Source: an uncultured Spartobacteria bacterium (lineage in GTDB: Bacteria > Verrucomicrobiota > Verrucomicrobiia > Chthoniobacterales > JAATET01). Taken from it: a stretch of DNA of 64,000 bases. The position numbers and the translations under genes are program-made. The stretch lies in contig CALLUD010000006.1 of assembly GCA_938011325.1 (NCBI GenBank), forward strand, positions 310,001 to 374,000, read 5' to 3'. This document shows, piece after piece, positions 26,203 to 33,649 of the stretch. Each line of letters starts with the position of its first letter. Position 1 is the first letter of the stretch. Under the pieces are notes generated by a model. The model saw only the letters and a list, made by a program, of their open reading frames with translations. It was not told where the DNA came from and searched no databases.

Positions 26203-26841
26203 TTACACGGGCGCGAGCGATCCACGTCCTCTGCGAGAAGCCGATGGCGGTGTCCGTCGAGGAGTGCGAGCGCATGATTGCCGCAGCGGAAAAGGCGGGA
26301 CGAGAACTCGGCATCGCCTACCGCCTCCACTACGAGCCGATGAACCGTGCTTTCCGGCCTCGAGCCCGCGGACCGTGTATTCGGCGTGCATCGAATTCGG
26401 CAGCACGATGTAGACGACATCGATATCCGGATTGTCCCGAATGCTGTCGAAATTCTCGTAATTGTAGATCGATTGACCCGGCACGCCGTAACCCTCCGCG
26501 ACCTGCTTCGCCTTTTCCGGGTGGCCGCTCACAAGCGCAACAGGCTTTGACTTCTTCGCCTCGCCAAAGGCCGGCAGGATCTGGCCGAGCGTGAGTTCTC
26601 CGATTCCGACGACCGCCCAGCCGAGCTTCCTCTGCGGCTTCGGCACGTCGAGATGTGGCGGTTGCCTGTCCGGCGGCGCAAGCGGCACCGCGCCCGGCAA
26701 AGGCGGCGCCTCGGGGCGAACGAGGCTGTTCACCACCGTCTCGCCCGCCTCATCCTCGGCACGTGCGGCACCCGCCCACGCGGCCGTCCCGGCCGCTGCG
26801 GCGGCTCCGTAAAGAAATCGACGACGACTGAATGCGTTCAT
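26203..26841 (-). pseudogene. Broken, C-terminally truncated Gfo/Idh/MocA oxidoreductase with Tat signal
   Basis: The ATG at 26841 begins a Tat signal peptide (MNAFSRRRFLYGAAAAAG), followed by a linker rich in Pro and the Rossmann domain (VVGIGELTLGQILPAFG near 85-100, a GFOR-like NYENFDSIRDNPDIDVVYI and LPNSMHAEYTVRGLEAGKH). After GLEAGKH the frame runs into nonsense because the next 127 bases are inverted. Even when the piece is flipped, the product would stop after about EPMNR plus six residues at 26203, lacking the second domain of the roughly 350-400-residue family. It resembles periplasmic glucose-fructose oxidoreductases and is almost certainly non-functional. Confidence 0.75.
26223..26349 (+). 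pseudogene. Inverted internal fragment of a Gfo/Idh/MocA oxidoreductase
   Basis: Read on the plus strand, these 127 bases encode HVLCEKPMAVSVEECERM...LHYEPMNR. HVLCEKPMA is the family motif that should follow GLEAGKH in the minus-strand gene next to it. The segment is bounded by CACG at 26223-26226 and CGTG at 26346-26349, a 4-bp inverted repeat. Flipping the piece between these bases restores the reading frame of the minus-strand gene. It therefore looks like an inverted middle section of the same gene. Confidence 0.7.
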
Positions 26842-27019
26842 TCTCCGAGTTCGATCGCTCCGATTTCTTCGGCGGTATCCTTTGCGTTTTCTCGAAGGAA
26901 AGAGAGCCATCCATGCTGTCGCTTGCGAAGCCCCATTACGGCGACGACCTAACTCCAGGCTCAGCCCCAACCCGACACCGGAGAACCCGACCATCTCCGC
27001 AACGGGACGCATTCGCTCG

Positions 27020-27262
27020 CGGCAGCTCACGACCGATCACAAGCGGATCGGCATCCTTTACATGGTGGCGATCACGCTCTTCTTCGTGCTCGGAGGCATC
27101 GCCGCCACGCTCATGCGACTGGAGCTCGCGACGCCTGTGGGCGATCTCGTGAACTCGGAGACCTACAACAAGCTGTTCACGTTCCAAGGCGTGGTGATGG
27201 TTTGGTTCTTCCTCATCCCATCGATCCCGAACGTGCTCGGGAATTTCCTCCTCCCGATGATG
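27020..27262 (+). pseudogene. Cytochrome c oxidase subunit I remnant (N-terminal piece)
   Basis: About 80 residues from LTTDHKRIGILYM to GNFLLPMM match the first two transmembrane helices of haem-copper oxidase subunit I. The residue before Gly in the LFTFQG block is Gln, where subunit I usually has the low-spin haem-ligand His, so even this piece looks decayed. Upstream sequence gives no credible N-terminus, and the rest of the roughly 550-residue gene is missing. The fragment is joined in frame to a TerC piece at about 27262, where the trailing ATG-rich motif may have acted as microhomology. Confidence 0.7.
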
Positions 27263-27471
27263 CCCTTGCTCGTGACGCTCTTGTTTGTGGAAACCACGGA
27301 CATCATCTTCGCGATGGACTCGATTCCTGCGTGCTGCTTTTCGTCGGCATCAAGCTCTGCGCCGAACATCTCATCGCAATTCCGATCTGGCTGTCGTTGC
27401 TGGTCATCCTCGTCTCGGTCAGCGCTTCGATTCTGACGTCGCTGATTGTCACCCGCTCAGCGTGCAGCTGA
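27263..27471 (+). pseudogene. TerC-family membrane protein remnant with internal deletion
   Basis: The first part (PLLVTLLFVETTDIIFAMDS) is the TerC hallmark metal-site helix. After DSIPA at about 27328 the frame shifts. A different frame then encodes the C-terminal TerC helices (VLLFVGIKLCAEHLIAIP and a hydrophobic segment), so roughly 50 internal codons are missing. It is fused behind the oxidase subunit I remnant and ends in a stop at 27469-27471. No functional product is expected. Confidence 0.7.
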
Positions 27472-27496
27472 TCCGCGAGAGCAAACGAGCCTTGCT

Positions 27497-27886
27497 TCAA
27501 GGCCGCGCCAGCTTCTCGCGAAGCACAACCTCGACCGATCGCACTCGAATGGAGCAGTCGAGCGCCTCCGCATGCGGCTCCCCGGTTGAGACCAGCAGCT
27601 CTCCACGACACACGCAGGGAAGTTGTTTCGTGCGCGGCACCTCTGCGTTGGAGTTTTCGGCGTATAGCTCCACCACCCCCCCAACCTCGAAGGGCACAAT
27701 GTCGCCTTCGTCCGCGACTTTCGATTCCCCATACGCAACCGCCGTCTCGTCTTCGAAATCGATGAGACGTCCGCTGATGCCGGTTTCCTCATCCGAAATC
27801 GGCACCTCGAGAATCGCCGTGCGAATGGCCTCACTCGCCCGCGCATTGAATGCCTCCGCCTCCAGCCGCCATGATCTTGCGCTCAT
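27497..27886 (-). CDS. Hypothetical protein, 129 aa
   Basis: An acidic soluble protein starting MSARSWRLEAEAFN. It has alternating strand-like segments (TAVAYGES, DIVPFEVGGVVELYAE) and two Cys in LPCVCRGEL. No domain is recognised. I prefer the ATG at 27886 because the longer start at 28069 overlaps the neighbouring SDR gene heavily. It borders the gene-remnant region and is itself apparently intact. Confidence 0.5.
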   Translation of the reverse strand: MSARSWRLEAEAFNARASEAIRTAILEVPISDEETGISGRLIDFEDETAVAYGESKVADEGDIVPFEVGGVVELYAENSNAEVPRTKQLPCVCRGELLVSTGEPHAEALDCSIRVRSVEVVLREKLARP

Positions 27887-27932
27887 GCCCGGAGATCGAT
27901 GGGCGGAGGAAGGATGGCCGTTGAAGTTCAAC

Positions 27933-28802
27933 CTAAATCGGCATCCGTCCACCCGTCGCCCCATAGACCTCGCCGGTGACGAAGGACGCCTGGTTGCTCG
28001 CGAGAAACACGTAGATCGGTGCCAGCTCGGAAGGCTGCGCCGGACGCCCAAACGCGCACGACTTGCCAAACTTCGCGACAGCCTCCTCCGGCATTGTGGA
28101 GGGAATCAATGGCGTCCACACCGGACCCGGCGCCACGGCATTCACCCGGATCCCGCGATTCACGACCAACCCTGCAAGAGTGCTCGTGAAGCTCACGATC
28201 GCCGCCTTGGTCGCCGCATACGGAATGAGCGTCGGGCTCGGATCAAATGACTGGATCGAAGCGGTGTTGATGATCGACGAGCCCTCCTGCATCCCCGGCA
28301 ATGCGAGTTGACACAGCCGGAACATGGCAAAGACGTTCACTCGAAATGCCTCGACGAACTCCTCCTCGGGAATTTCGTCGAAGGAATCGTAGGTGCGCTG
28401 ATAAGCCGCGTTGTTCACAAGGATGTCAATTCCACCGAGGGTTTCCCGCGCTTTGGAGATCAGCTCCCGGCAGGGCTCCGGCTCAGCGAGATCACCGCGG
28501 ACGCGTATCGTCCTTCGACCTGCCCGCGCGACTTCCTCCTCCGTCACAGCGGCATCCGCGTCCTCTGATAAATAGGAAATGGCGACGTCGGCACCCTCCC
28601 GGGCAAATGCGATCGCCACAGCTCGGCCGATCCCGCTGTCCGCTCCCGTCACCACGGCCCGCATTCCTTGCAGCCTGCCAGTGCCTTCGTAGCTGTCCTC
28701 GCCATGGTCCGCCTTGGGATGCATCTCCCGCTCCGTTCCTGGCGGTTGTTGCGGCGGGCTGTCGAAGGGCGGGCGAATGTCGAGTTTCGATTCGATTGTC
28801 AT
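27933..28802 (-). CDS. SDR-family oxidoreductase (YhdF / general-stress type)
   Basis: 289 aa. The long N-terminal extension ending in the PPFDSPPQQPPG and HPKADHGEDSYEG blocks is typical of the stress-related SDR subgroup. Next come the NAD(P) motif TGADSGIGRAVA near residue 53, NNAA near 130, the catalytic Ser in NTASI and Y-A-A-T-K near 195-199. The family includes general-stress glucose/ribitol-type dehydrogenases; the substrate is unknown. Its start overlaps the stop of the next upstream gene by 4 bp. Confidence 0.88.
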   Translation of the reverse strand: MTIESKLDIRPPFDSPPQQPPGTEREMHPKADHGEDSYEGTGRLQGMRAVVTGADSGIGRAVAIAFAREGADVAISYLSEDADAAVTEEEVARAGRRTIRVRGDLAEPEPCRELISKARETLGGIDILVNNAAYQRTYDSFDEIPEEEFVEAFRVNVFAMFRLCQLALPGMQEGSSIINTASIQSFDPSPTLIPYAATKAAIVSFTSTLAGLVVNRGIRVNAVAPGPVWTPLIPSTMPEEAVAKFGKSCAFGRPAQPSELAPIYVFLASNQASFVTGEVYGATGGRMPI

Positions 28803-29371
28803 AATGTTTCCTCAGGTGGCTGACCCGGCCGATAGATCGCCACGTGCTCCGCGCCTTCGCGCCGAAACACCTCCGCGGCGCGCGCGGCGAGGCCGTGGTC
28901 CGTCTTGATCGCCACAAAGAATCCGCCCGCGGCGAGCGCCTCTCGATAGGTGGCAATATCCGGATCAGGAATGTCGAAATCCTCGAGAGCGCGCGCCTCG
29001 CCGACGGGTGCGTTTGACTCGGAGCCACCTCCAATGATCGCTCCGGCACCTGCTCCCATCAGCACTGCGAGAGGCGCCGTCACAAGCAGCATCGGCCAGA
29101 CGAAGGGACCCAGCAGGCTTCCCGCAGCCACGGCTCCTCCGGCTGCAGCGCCTGCCCCTGCCCCACGCAATGCCGCGCCGCTTGAGTGATGAGGCGGCGG
29201 TTGCGACACCATCTCCAGGCCACGAATGGGTTCGATCCCCCGAGTCTCGTCGTGTGGATGCGCCATCACAAACACATGCTCCAGCCCCTCGGAAACCAGC
29301 ACGTCGATCAGGCGTTCGAGATGATCCCGCGAGGGCGAAACACACGCGGCGACGACTTCATGGGCCTTCAT
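28799..29371 (-). CDS. Hypothetical protein with glycine-zipper membrane segment, 190 aa
   Basis: An N-terminal domain of about 60 residues contains HPHDETRG. A Gly/Ala-rich hydrophobic region follows (about 65-115, with repeated GAGAGAAAGG and AGAGAIIGGG). The C-terminal domain, IATYREALAAGGFFVAIKTD, may fold against the first; both resemble the small sensor-like domains found in general stress proteins. It overlaps the SDR start by 4 bp, so the two are one transcript, consistent with a stress module. Confidence 0.7.
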   Translation of the reverse strand: MKAHEVVAACVSPSRDHLERLIDVLVSEGLEHVFVMAHPHDETRGIEPIRGLEMVSQPPPHHSSGAALRGAGAGAAAGGAVAAGSLLGPFVWPMLLVTAPLAVLMGAGAGAIIGGGSESNAPVGEARALEDFDIPDPDIATYREALAAGGFFVAIKTDHGLAARAAEVFRREGAEHVAIYRPGQPPEETL

Positions 29372-29504
29372 GATCTGAGTTCGGGGCGCGCCAGAGACAG
29401 CGTCTCAGGTTTCACACTGACTTCGGCGTCAGCGCCCCTCGATCCCTCCCCGCCCCGTCAGCCCGCTCAGGGAACCGGAGGCGAGCGGCGCGCGATCTCC
29501 ATTT

Positions 29505-29765
29505 ATGCAACCCGAGAAGATCGTTCTGATTCCGCCGACTCACGAGATATCGACACCCAGTTTTCACGTCGTGGAAGAACTCCTCGAGTCCTTCGTCAAC
29601 TCCCTCAAAGAATCGGGAATTCAAATCAGTCAACCGCCGCTCCCTCTTTCAGAGAAGGACGGTCTATGGGATGTTCGCGTCGAAGCGGACACGCCCGTTT
29701 CACGCCTGGAGGACTTGATGCATCGCTTCATGGAGCGCCACGGGTCACCCAATGGGGCCGCCTGA
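29505..29765 (+). CDS. Hypothetical protein, 86 aa
   Basis: A small soluble ORF (MQPEKIVLIPPTHEIS...) with a helical middle (VVEELLESFVNSLKES) and a strand-rich end. It has no recognised domain and is divergent from the glycine-zipper gene. Supported only by length and composition. Confidence 0.45.
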   Translation: MQPEKIVLIPPTHEISTPSFHVVEELLESFVNSLKESGIQISQPPLPLSEKDGLWDVRVEADTPVSRLEDLMHRFMERHGSPNGAA

Positions 29766-29945
29766 AGCCCGGCTTGAACCCTTCCAACTCTCAGCTCGCT
29801 CACCCGCAAATCGCGTCGCTTCAGGAAGGGCGACGATCTCCGCATGGAGTGAGACCACCCTTCAAATCGTCTCAACGAAGGCGGAAAGGGCGTCAGCTCT
29901 GGAATCTCCCTCGCAGAAATCGCTCAATCCCGATCAAACATTTCC

Positions 29946-29964
29946 CTTTATTCCATAAATAAAG
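29946..29964 (+). promoter_or_regulatory. Inverted repeat in the ric promoter
   Basis: CTTTATT at 29946-29952 and AATAAAG at 29958-29964 form a perfect 7-bp inverted repeat with a 5-base spacer. It lies in the AT-rich part of the 245-bp gap upstream of ric, 46 bases before the ATG. Confidence 0.5.
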
Positions 29965-29972
29965 AGCTTTTA

Positions 29973-29987
29973 TTCTTGATTCAAGAA
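29973..29987 (+). promoter_or_regulatory. 15-bp perfect palindrome upstream of ric
   Basis: TTCTTGATTCAAGAA is a perfect palindrome around a central T, 23 bases upstream of the ric ATG. It is shorter than the FNR consensus (TTGAT-N4-ATCAA), so it is not a standard FNR box. It could be an operator for the Rrf2-type regulator encoded just downstream. A GGAG-type ribosome-binding site (GAGGAGAG) follows at about 29996-30003. Confidence 0.5.
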
Positions 29988-30010
29988 CGCCTCGAGAGGA
30001 GAGTTTTATC

Positions 30011-30733
30011 ATGAGCCATCGACCTCCTGTCACCTCCGCCCCGGACACTCCCCTCGAGGAGCGCACCGTGGGAGAGCTTGTCGCCGAGCAACCGGGTCGC
30101 TCCCGCGTCTTCCAGAAGTATCAAATCGATTTCTGCTGCAAGGGAGGGCGCACTTTGCGCGAGGCATGCGAGAGCCGACAGGTTCCTGTCCAGGAGGTGG
30201 TTGTCGAGTTGAAGGCAGAGGATTCCGGTCGTAACACGACGGTGGAAAATCCCGCCAACCTGCCACCAGCGGAACTCGCCGCTTACATTGTCGAGAAGCA
30301 TCACGGATTTCTCCGCGCTGAGTTGCCTCGATTGCACGCAATGGCCCAACGCGTCGCGAAGGTTCACGGCGGCCACACGCCGTCTCTGGTGCAGGTGTTC
30401 AATGTTTACTGCGATCTGTTCCTCGAGCTGGACAGTCACATGCAAAAGGAGGAGGAGATTCTGTTCCCCGCTGTCTCGGCGATCGCTCGCGGCGAAGCGC
30501 CTCCCGTCCCACTGAACGGTCCGATTGGCCAGATGGTCGAGGAACACGAGGAAACCGGCGAGGCATTGCGGCGGTTGCGCGCGCTTACGCACGACTATCA
30601 ACCCCCGGCCGAGGCCTGCAACACATGGCGGGCGCTCTTCGCCGGACTTGCCGATCTGGAACGTGACCTGCACCAGCACATTCACCTTGAGAATCACGTT
30701 CTCTTCCCGGCCGCGGAGCGACTTGCGGCATGA
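30011..30733 (+). CDS. ric: RIC/ScdA-type iron-sulfur cluster repair protein
   Basis: 240 aa of the YtfE/ScdA/RIC family. An N-terminal DUF542 domain carries the paired Cys (C42-C43 in DFCCKGG), and a C-terminal hemerythrin-like four-helix domain binds a di-iron centre through several His/Glu residues (EKHHGFLRAELP, EEHEETGEA, LHQHIHLENHVLFP). The protein repairs iron-sulfur clusters damaged by nitric oxide or oxidants. It heads a plus-strand group with an Rrf2 regulator, NnrS, a MOSC protein and MobA. Two palindromes just upstream suggest tight regulation. Confidence 0.93.
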   Translation: MSHRPPVTSAPDTPLEERTVGELVAEQPGRSRVFQKYQIDFCCKGGRTLREACESRQVPVQEVVVELKAEDSGRNTTVENPANLPPAELAAYIVEKHHGFLRAELPRLHAMAQRVAKVHGGHTPSLVQVFNVYCDLFLELDSHMQKEEEILFPAVSAIARGEAPPVPLNGPIGQMVEEHEETGEALRRLRALTHDYQPPAEACNTWRALFAGLADLERDLHQHIHLENHVLFPAAERLAA

Positions 30734-30765
30734 ACACAACGCGCGCCGGTGATTAACATCAGCCC

Positions 30766-31164
30766 ATGTTCATCTACGGAAAGACGGCAGCCAACGCGAT
30801 TGCGATCATGAGCTATCTCGCAGGCCGGCCTGGCGAGCGATTTGGATCGGGGGAAATCGCGAAGGCCCGCAACATCTCAAAGGCACTCACCGCGAAACTT
30901 CTCACGCAGCTCGCAGCAGCCGGCCTCGCCAGCGGACAACCCGGCCCCGGCGGCGGCTACACGCTCGCACGCGCGGCGGAGACGATCCGGCTGTCCGACA
31001 TCGTGCGTCTCTTCGAGCAAACGGGCGATCCGGACGTCTGCCCATTTGGCCATGGCTGGTGTGGAAATGGGGATCCCTGCCCCCTCCACGACACGATCAT
31101 GGACATGATTGCATCGAACCGGCGATTCCTCGACGACACTCGCCTGTCAGTCTTCACGACGTAG
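30766..31164 (+). CDS. Rrf2-family transcriptional regulator (NsrR/IscR-like)
   Basis: 132 aa. The N-terminal winged helix (IAIMSYLAGRPGERF to GYTLARAA) is followed by three Cys, C92, C99 and C105, spaced as the iron-sulfur ligands of the Rrf2 family. Rrf2 regulators sense nitric oxide (NsrR) or cluster status (IscR). Between ric and nnrS the nitric-oxide role is most likely. It starts 32 bases after ric. Confidence 0.9.
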   Translation: MFIYGKTAANAIAIMSYLAGRPGERFGSGEIAKARNISKALTAKLLTQLAAAGLASGQPGPGGGYTLARAAETIRLSDIVRLFEQTGDPDVCPFGHGWCGNGDPCPLHDTIMDMIASNRRFLDDTRLSVFTT

Positions 31165-31203
31165 CGATAGACAGTTGGCCATGAACGCTCGTGCACGTCT
31201 GGA

Positions 31204-32451
31204 TTGTTTTTGGGAATCGGAAGGGTGGTCGCTGGATTGAAAGCCGGGAATCCCGCGGAATTTGCACGGCCCATTCCTGACTTTTGGAATCTGGTCCGGA
31301 ACGGTGAGCCCTACCGCCTGCTCTTTCCCCTCGGAACCGTGCTGGGTATCTGCGGGGTGCTGCTCTGGCCGTTGTTCTTCTGGCGGATCTTCGCGACGTA
31401 TCCCGGCCAGATTCACGCACGCGTGATGATCGAGGCATTTCTTGGCTGTTTCGTCGCCGGCTTTCTCGGCACCGCCGTCCCCCGCCTGCTCTCGACACCC
31501 GCGCTGAAGCCCTGGCAGACCGCCACAATCGCCCTCGCGCTGTGTGGCGTCGCAATCCTTCACGCTGCCAGTCTCCCCCTCTGGGGTGATGTCGCATTCG
31601 CCGCCGGGATGGCCGTCCTTTGCAGCGCACTGATTGCCCGCCTGCTCGCTCGCAACGACACACCGCCACCGTCGTTTGTGCTCGTGGCACTGGGACTTCT
31701 GTCCGCACTCGTCGGTGCCGTCCTCCAGATTGTCGCACGCCTCCCCGGCGCGGATTTCCCATTCTGGGTCGTTCGGCTCGGACAGCTCCTGCTCTATCAA
31801 GGCTTCATCCTGCTTCCTGCCATGGGCATCGGAGCGTTCCTGCTTCCGCGCTTCGTAGGTTTGAAAAGCCGACAGGACTTCCCTGAATCGCGTCTCGTTC
31901 CTTCCGGTTGGACACCTCGCGCACTTTTCGCCGGATGCTGCGGGCTCGCAATCCTGATCAGTTTCGGACTCGAAGCCGCCGGAAGTTTCCGCTGGGGCTA
32001 TGGATTGCGCGCGGTCGCGGTGCTCACGTTCCTTCTCCGGGAACTCCCGCTTCACCGCACCCGCCTCATCGGCGGCTCGCTCGGTCTCGGTCTTCGTCTG
32101 GCATTGATCTCCATTCCGCTCGGCTACGCGTTGATGGCACTCTGGCCGGCGCGGGCTCCGGCGTTGTCCCACGTTGTCTTCATCAGCGGATTCAGTCTGC
32201 TCACCTTCATTGTCGCCAGCCGGGTCATCCTTGGCCACAGCGGACAGGCCGCGCGATTTGCCACATCCATTCGATCGGTGTTGATTCTGGTTTCCATGAT
32301 CGTCTTCGCCATGTTCACGCGCGTGACAGCGGACTGGATGCCCAAAGTCACGATGAGCCATTACGCCTACGCCGCGATCGCGTGGGCGATGGGTGTGGCG
32401 GTATGGGGCTTTTGCATTCTCCCATTTGTGAGGGTTTCGGAACCGGAGTGA
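31204..32451 (+). CDS. NnrS-family membrane protein
   Basis: 415 aa with about twelve hydrophobic segments. NnrS is a haem- and copper-containing membrane protein that relieves nitric-oxide stress in denitrifiers. Family features seen are the hydrophobic N-terminal helices starting near residue 40, the GFLGTAVPRLLSTP block near 95 and GxGAFLLPRFVG near 210. The TTG start at 31204 is taken because no ATG is in frame before the first helix; a GTG at 31225 is an alternative. It follows the Rrf2 gene and precedes MOSC/mobA. Confidence 0.85.
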   Translation: MFLGIGRVVAGLKAGNPAEFARPIPDFWNLVRNGEPYRLLFPLGTVLGICGVLLWPLFFWRIFATYPGQIHARVMIEAFLGCFVAGFLGTAVPRLLSTPALKPWQTATIALALCGVAILHAASLPLWGDVAFAAGMAVLCSALIARLLARNDTPPPSFVLVALGLLSALVGAVLQIVARLPGADFPFWVVRLGQLLLYQGFILLPAMGIGAFLLPRFVGLKSRQDFPESRLVPSGWTPRALFAGCCGLAILISFGLEAAGSFRWGYGLRAVAVLTFLLRELPLHRTRLIGGSLGLGLRLALISIPLGYALMALWPARAPALSHVVFISGFSLLTFIVASRVILGHSGQAARFATSIRSVLILVSMIVFAMFTRVTADWMPKVTMSHYAYAAIAWAMGVAVWGFCILPFVRVSEPE

Positions 32452-32461
32452 GAACCACCGC

Positions 32462-32929
32462 ATGAGGATCCGACATCTCTTCCTCTCCGCAGGCCATAAC
32501 TTCTTCGGCCACCACGGCAGGCCGCCCGGGGAGCATCCCATGATCGAAACCGACCGGCTCGAGTGCGTGGCCGGTCGCGGCATTCGCGGCGATCGCTTTT
32601 TCGACTACAAGCCCGACTACAAAGGGCAGATCACGTTCTTCTCTTGGGAGGTGCTCGATGCGATGGCTCGCGAGCTGCACGGTGCCGTGCGCGATCCAGC
32701 CGCGCCACGTCGCAATGTCATCATCGAAAACGCCGACCTTCAGCAGCTGATCGACCGGGAGTTCGAGCTGCAGGGCGTGAGGTTCCTTGGAATCGAGGAA
32801 TGCCGCCCCTGCTACTGGATGAACCAGGCGATTCACCCTGAGGCCGAATCCTGGCTAAAAGGCCGCGGAGGGCTTCGCGCGAGGATCCTGACGTCGGGCC
32901 CACTGGTGATTGACTCCTCCGCCCCATGA
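32462..32929 (+). CDS. MOSC-domain molybdenum-cofactor protein
   Basis: 155 aa, a stand-alone MOSC domain. MOSC domains occur in molybdenum-cofactor sulfurases and small stand-alone proteins. A conserved Cys lies near the C-terminus (EECRPCYWM). It begins 11 bases after nnrS and its stop overlaps mobA by 4 bp, so its role is tied to the molybdenum cofactor. The exact substrate is unknown. Confidence 0.85.
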   Translation: MRIRHLFLSAGHNFFGHHGRPPGEHPMIETDRLECVAGRGIRGDRFFDYKPDYKGQITFFSWEVLDAMARELHGAVRDPAAPRRNVIIENADLQQLIDREFELQGVRFLGIEECRPCYWMNQAIHPEAESWLKGRGGLRARILTSGPLVIDSSAP

Positions 32930-33501
32930 CCGGTCGCGTGCTCGCTCTGCTCCTCGCGGGAGGCGACTCCACACGCATGGGACGCGACAAAGCCACCCTC
33001 GAATGGCACGGACAGCCTCTGTGGACGCGCCAGATCGAGACACTGCGAAGCTTGCAACCCGACACTCTCGCCGTCGCATCCTGGAACCGCCCCGAGTGGC
33101 TCCCCGGAGATATCATCTGGTTGAAGGACACCCACCCCGATCGCGGCCCTCTCTCCGGTATTGCGGCTGCGCTGGAGAGCACGGCAAGTGATCACATCCT
33201 CGTCCTGGCCATCGACATGCCGTGCATGATCTCGAAATATCTCCACTCGCTGCGAGCCGACTGCGGTCCCGCCAAAGGCATCGTGCCCATCACCCCCAAC
33301 GGTTGGGAACCTCTCGCGGCGATCTATCCGGCGGAGGCCAGGGCCCTGACTCGGAAACATCTGGAGGCGGGAAAATACGGACTCCAAAACTGGGTCTCCG
33401 AGCTGGCACAGGAGCGTCTCATTCAGCCGCGCAATGTCCTCGCAGAAGAATCAGAGCTCTTCAAAAACGTAAACCATCCGACCGATCTCGAAGGATCGTA
33501 G
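32926..33501 (+). CDS. mobA: Molybdenum cofactor guanylyltransferase
   Basis: 191 aa. It has the GTP-binding loop LLAGGDSTRMGRDKATL, where GGxSxRMGxDK is the family signature, then the core LAIDMPCM (metal-binding Asp). MobA attaches GMP to molybdopterin to make the bis-MGD cofactor of DMSO reductase-family enzymes. It ends the plus-strand group that begins with ric; no molybdoenzyme is encoded in the window. Confidence 0.93.
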   Translation: MTGRVLALLLAGGDSTRMGRDKATLEWHGQPLWTRQIETLRSLQPDTLAVASWNRPEWLPGDIIWLKDTHPDRGPLSGIAAALESTASDHILVLAIDMPCMISKYLHSLRADCGPAKGIVPITPNGWEPLAAIYPAEARALTRKHLEAGKYGLQNWVSELAQERLIQPRNVLAEESELFKNVNHPTDLEGS

Positions 33502-33522
33502 CGGGAGATTTCACTCAAGAAA

Positions 33523-33598
33523 TGGCGACCCTAACGGGATTCGAACCCGTGTTACCGCCGTGAAAGGGCGGTGTCCTAGGCCACTGGACGATAGGGTC
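33523..33598 (-). tRNA. tRNA-Glu (UUC)
   Basis: On the minus strand the sequence folds as a cloverleaf: acceptor GACCCTA/TAGGGTC, D-arm, anticodon stem CCGCC/GGCGG with loop CTTTCAC (anticodon UUC), TPsiC arm with GGTTCGAATCC, discriminator G and an encoded CCA (33523-33525). It lies between mobA and the MpaB-like gene. Confidence 0.97.
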
Positions 33599-33649
33599 TG
33601 AAGGGCCGAGAACTATGCGTGCCATCCAGCACGGAGGCAAGGGAGAAGT

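Noticed and set aside
29973..29987. FNR box upstream of ric
   Set aside because: The dyad TTCTTGA-T-TCAAGAA lacks the 4-base spacer between TTGAT and ATCAA half-sites.
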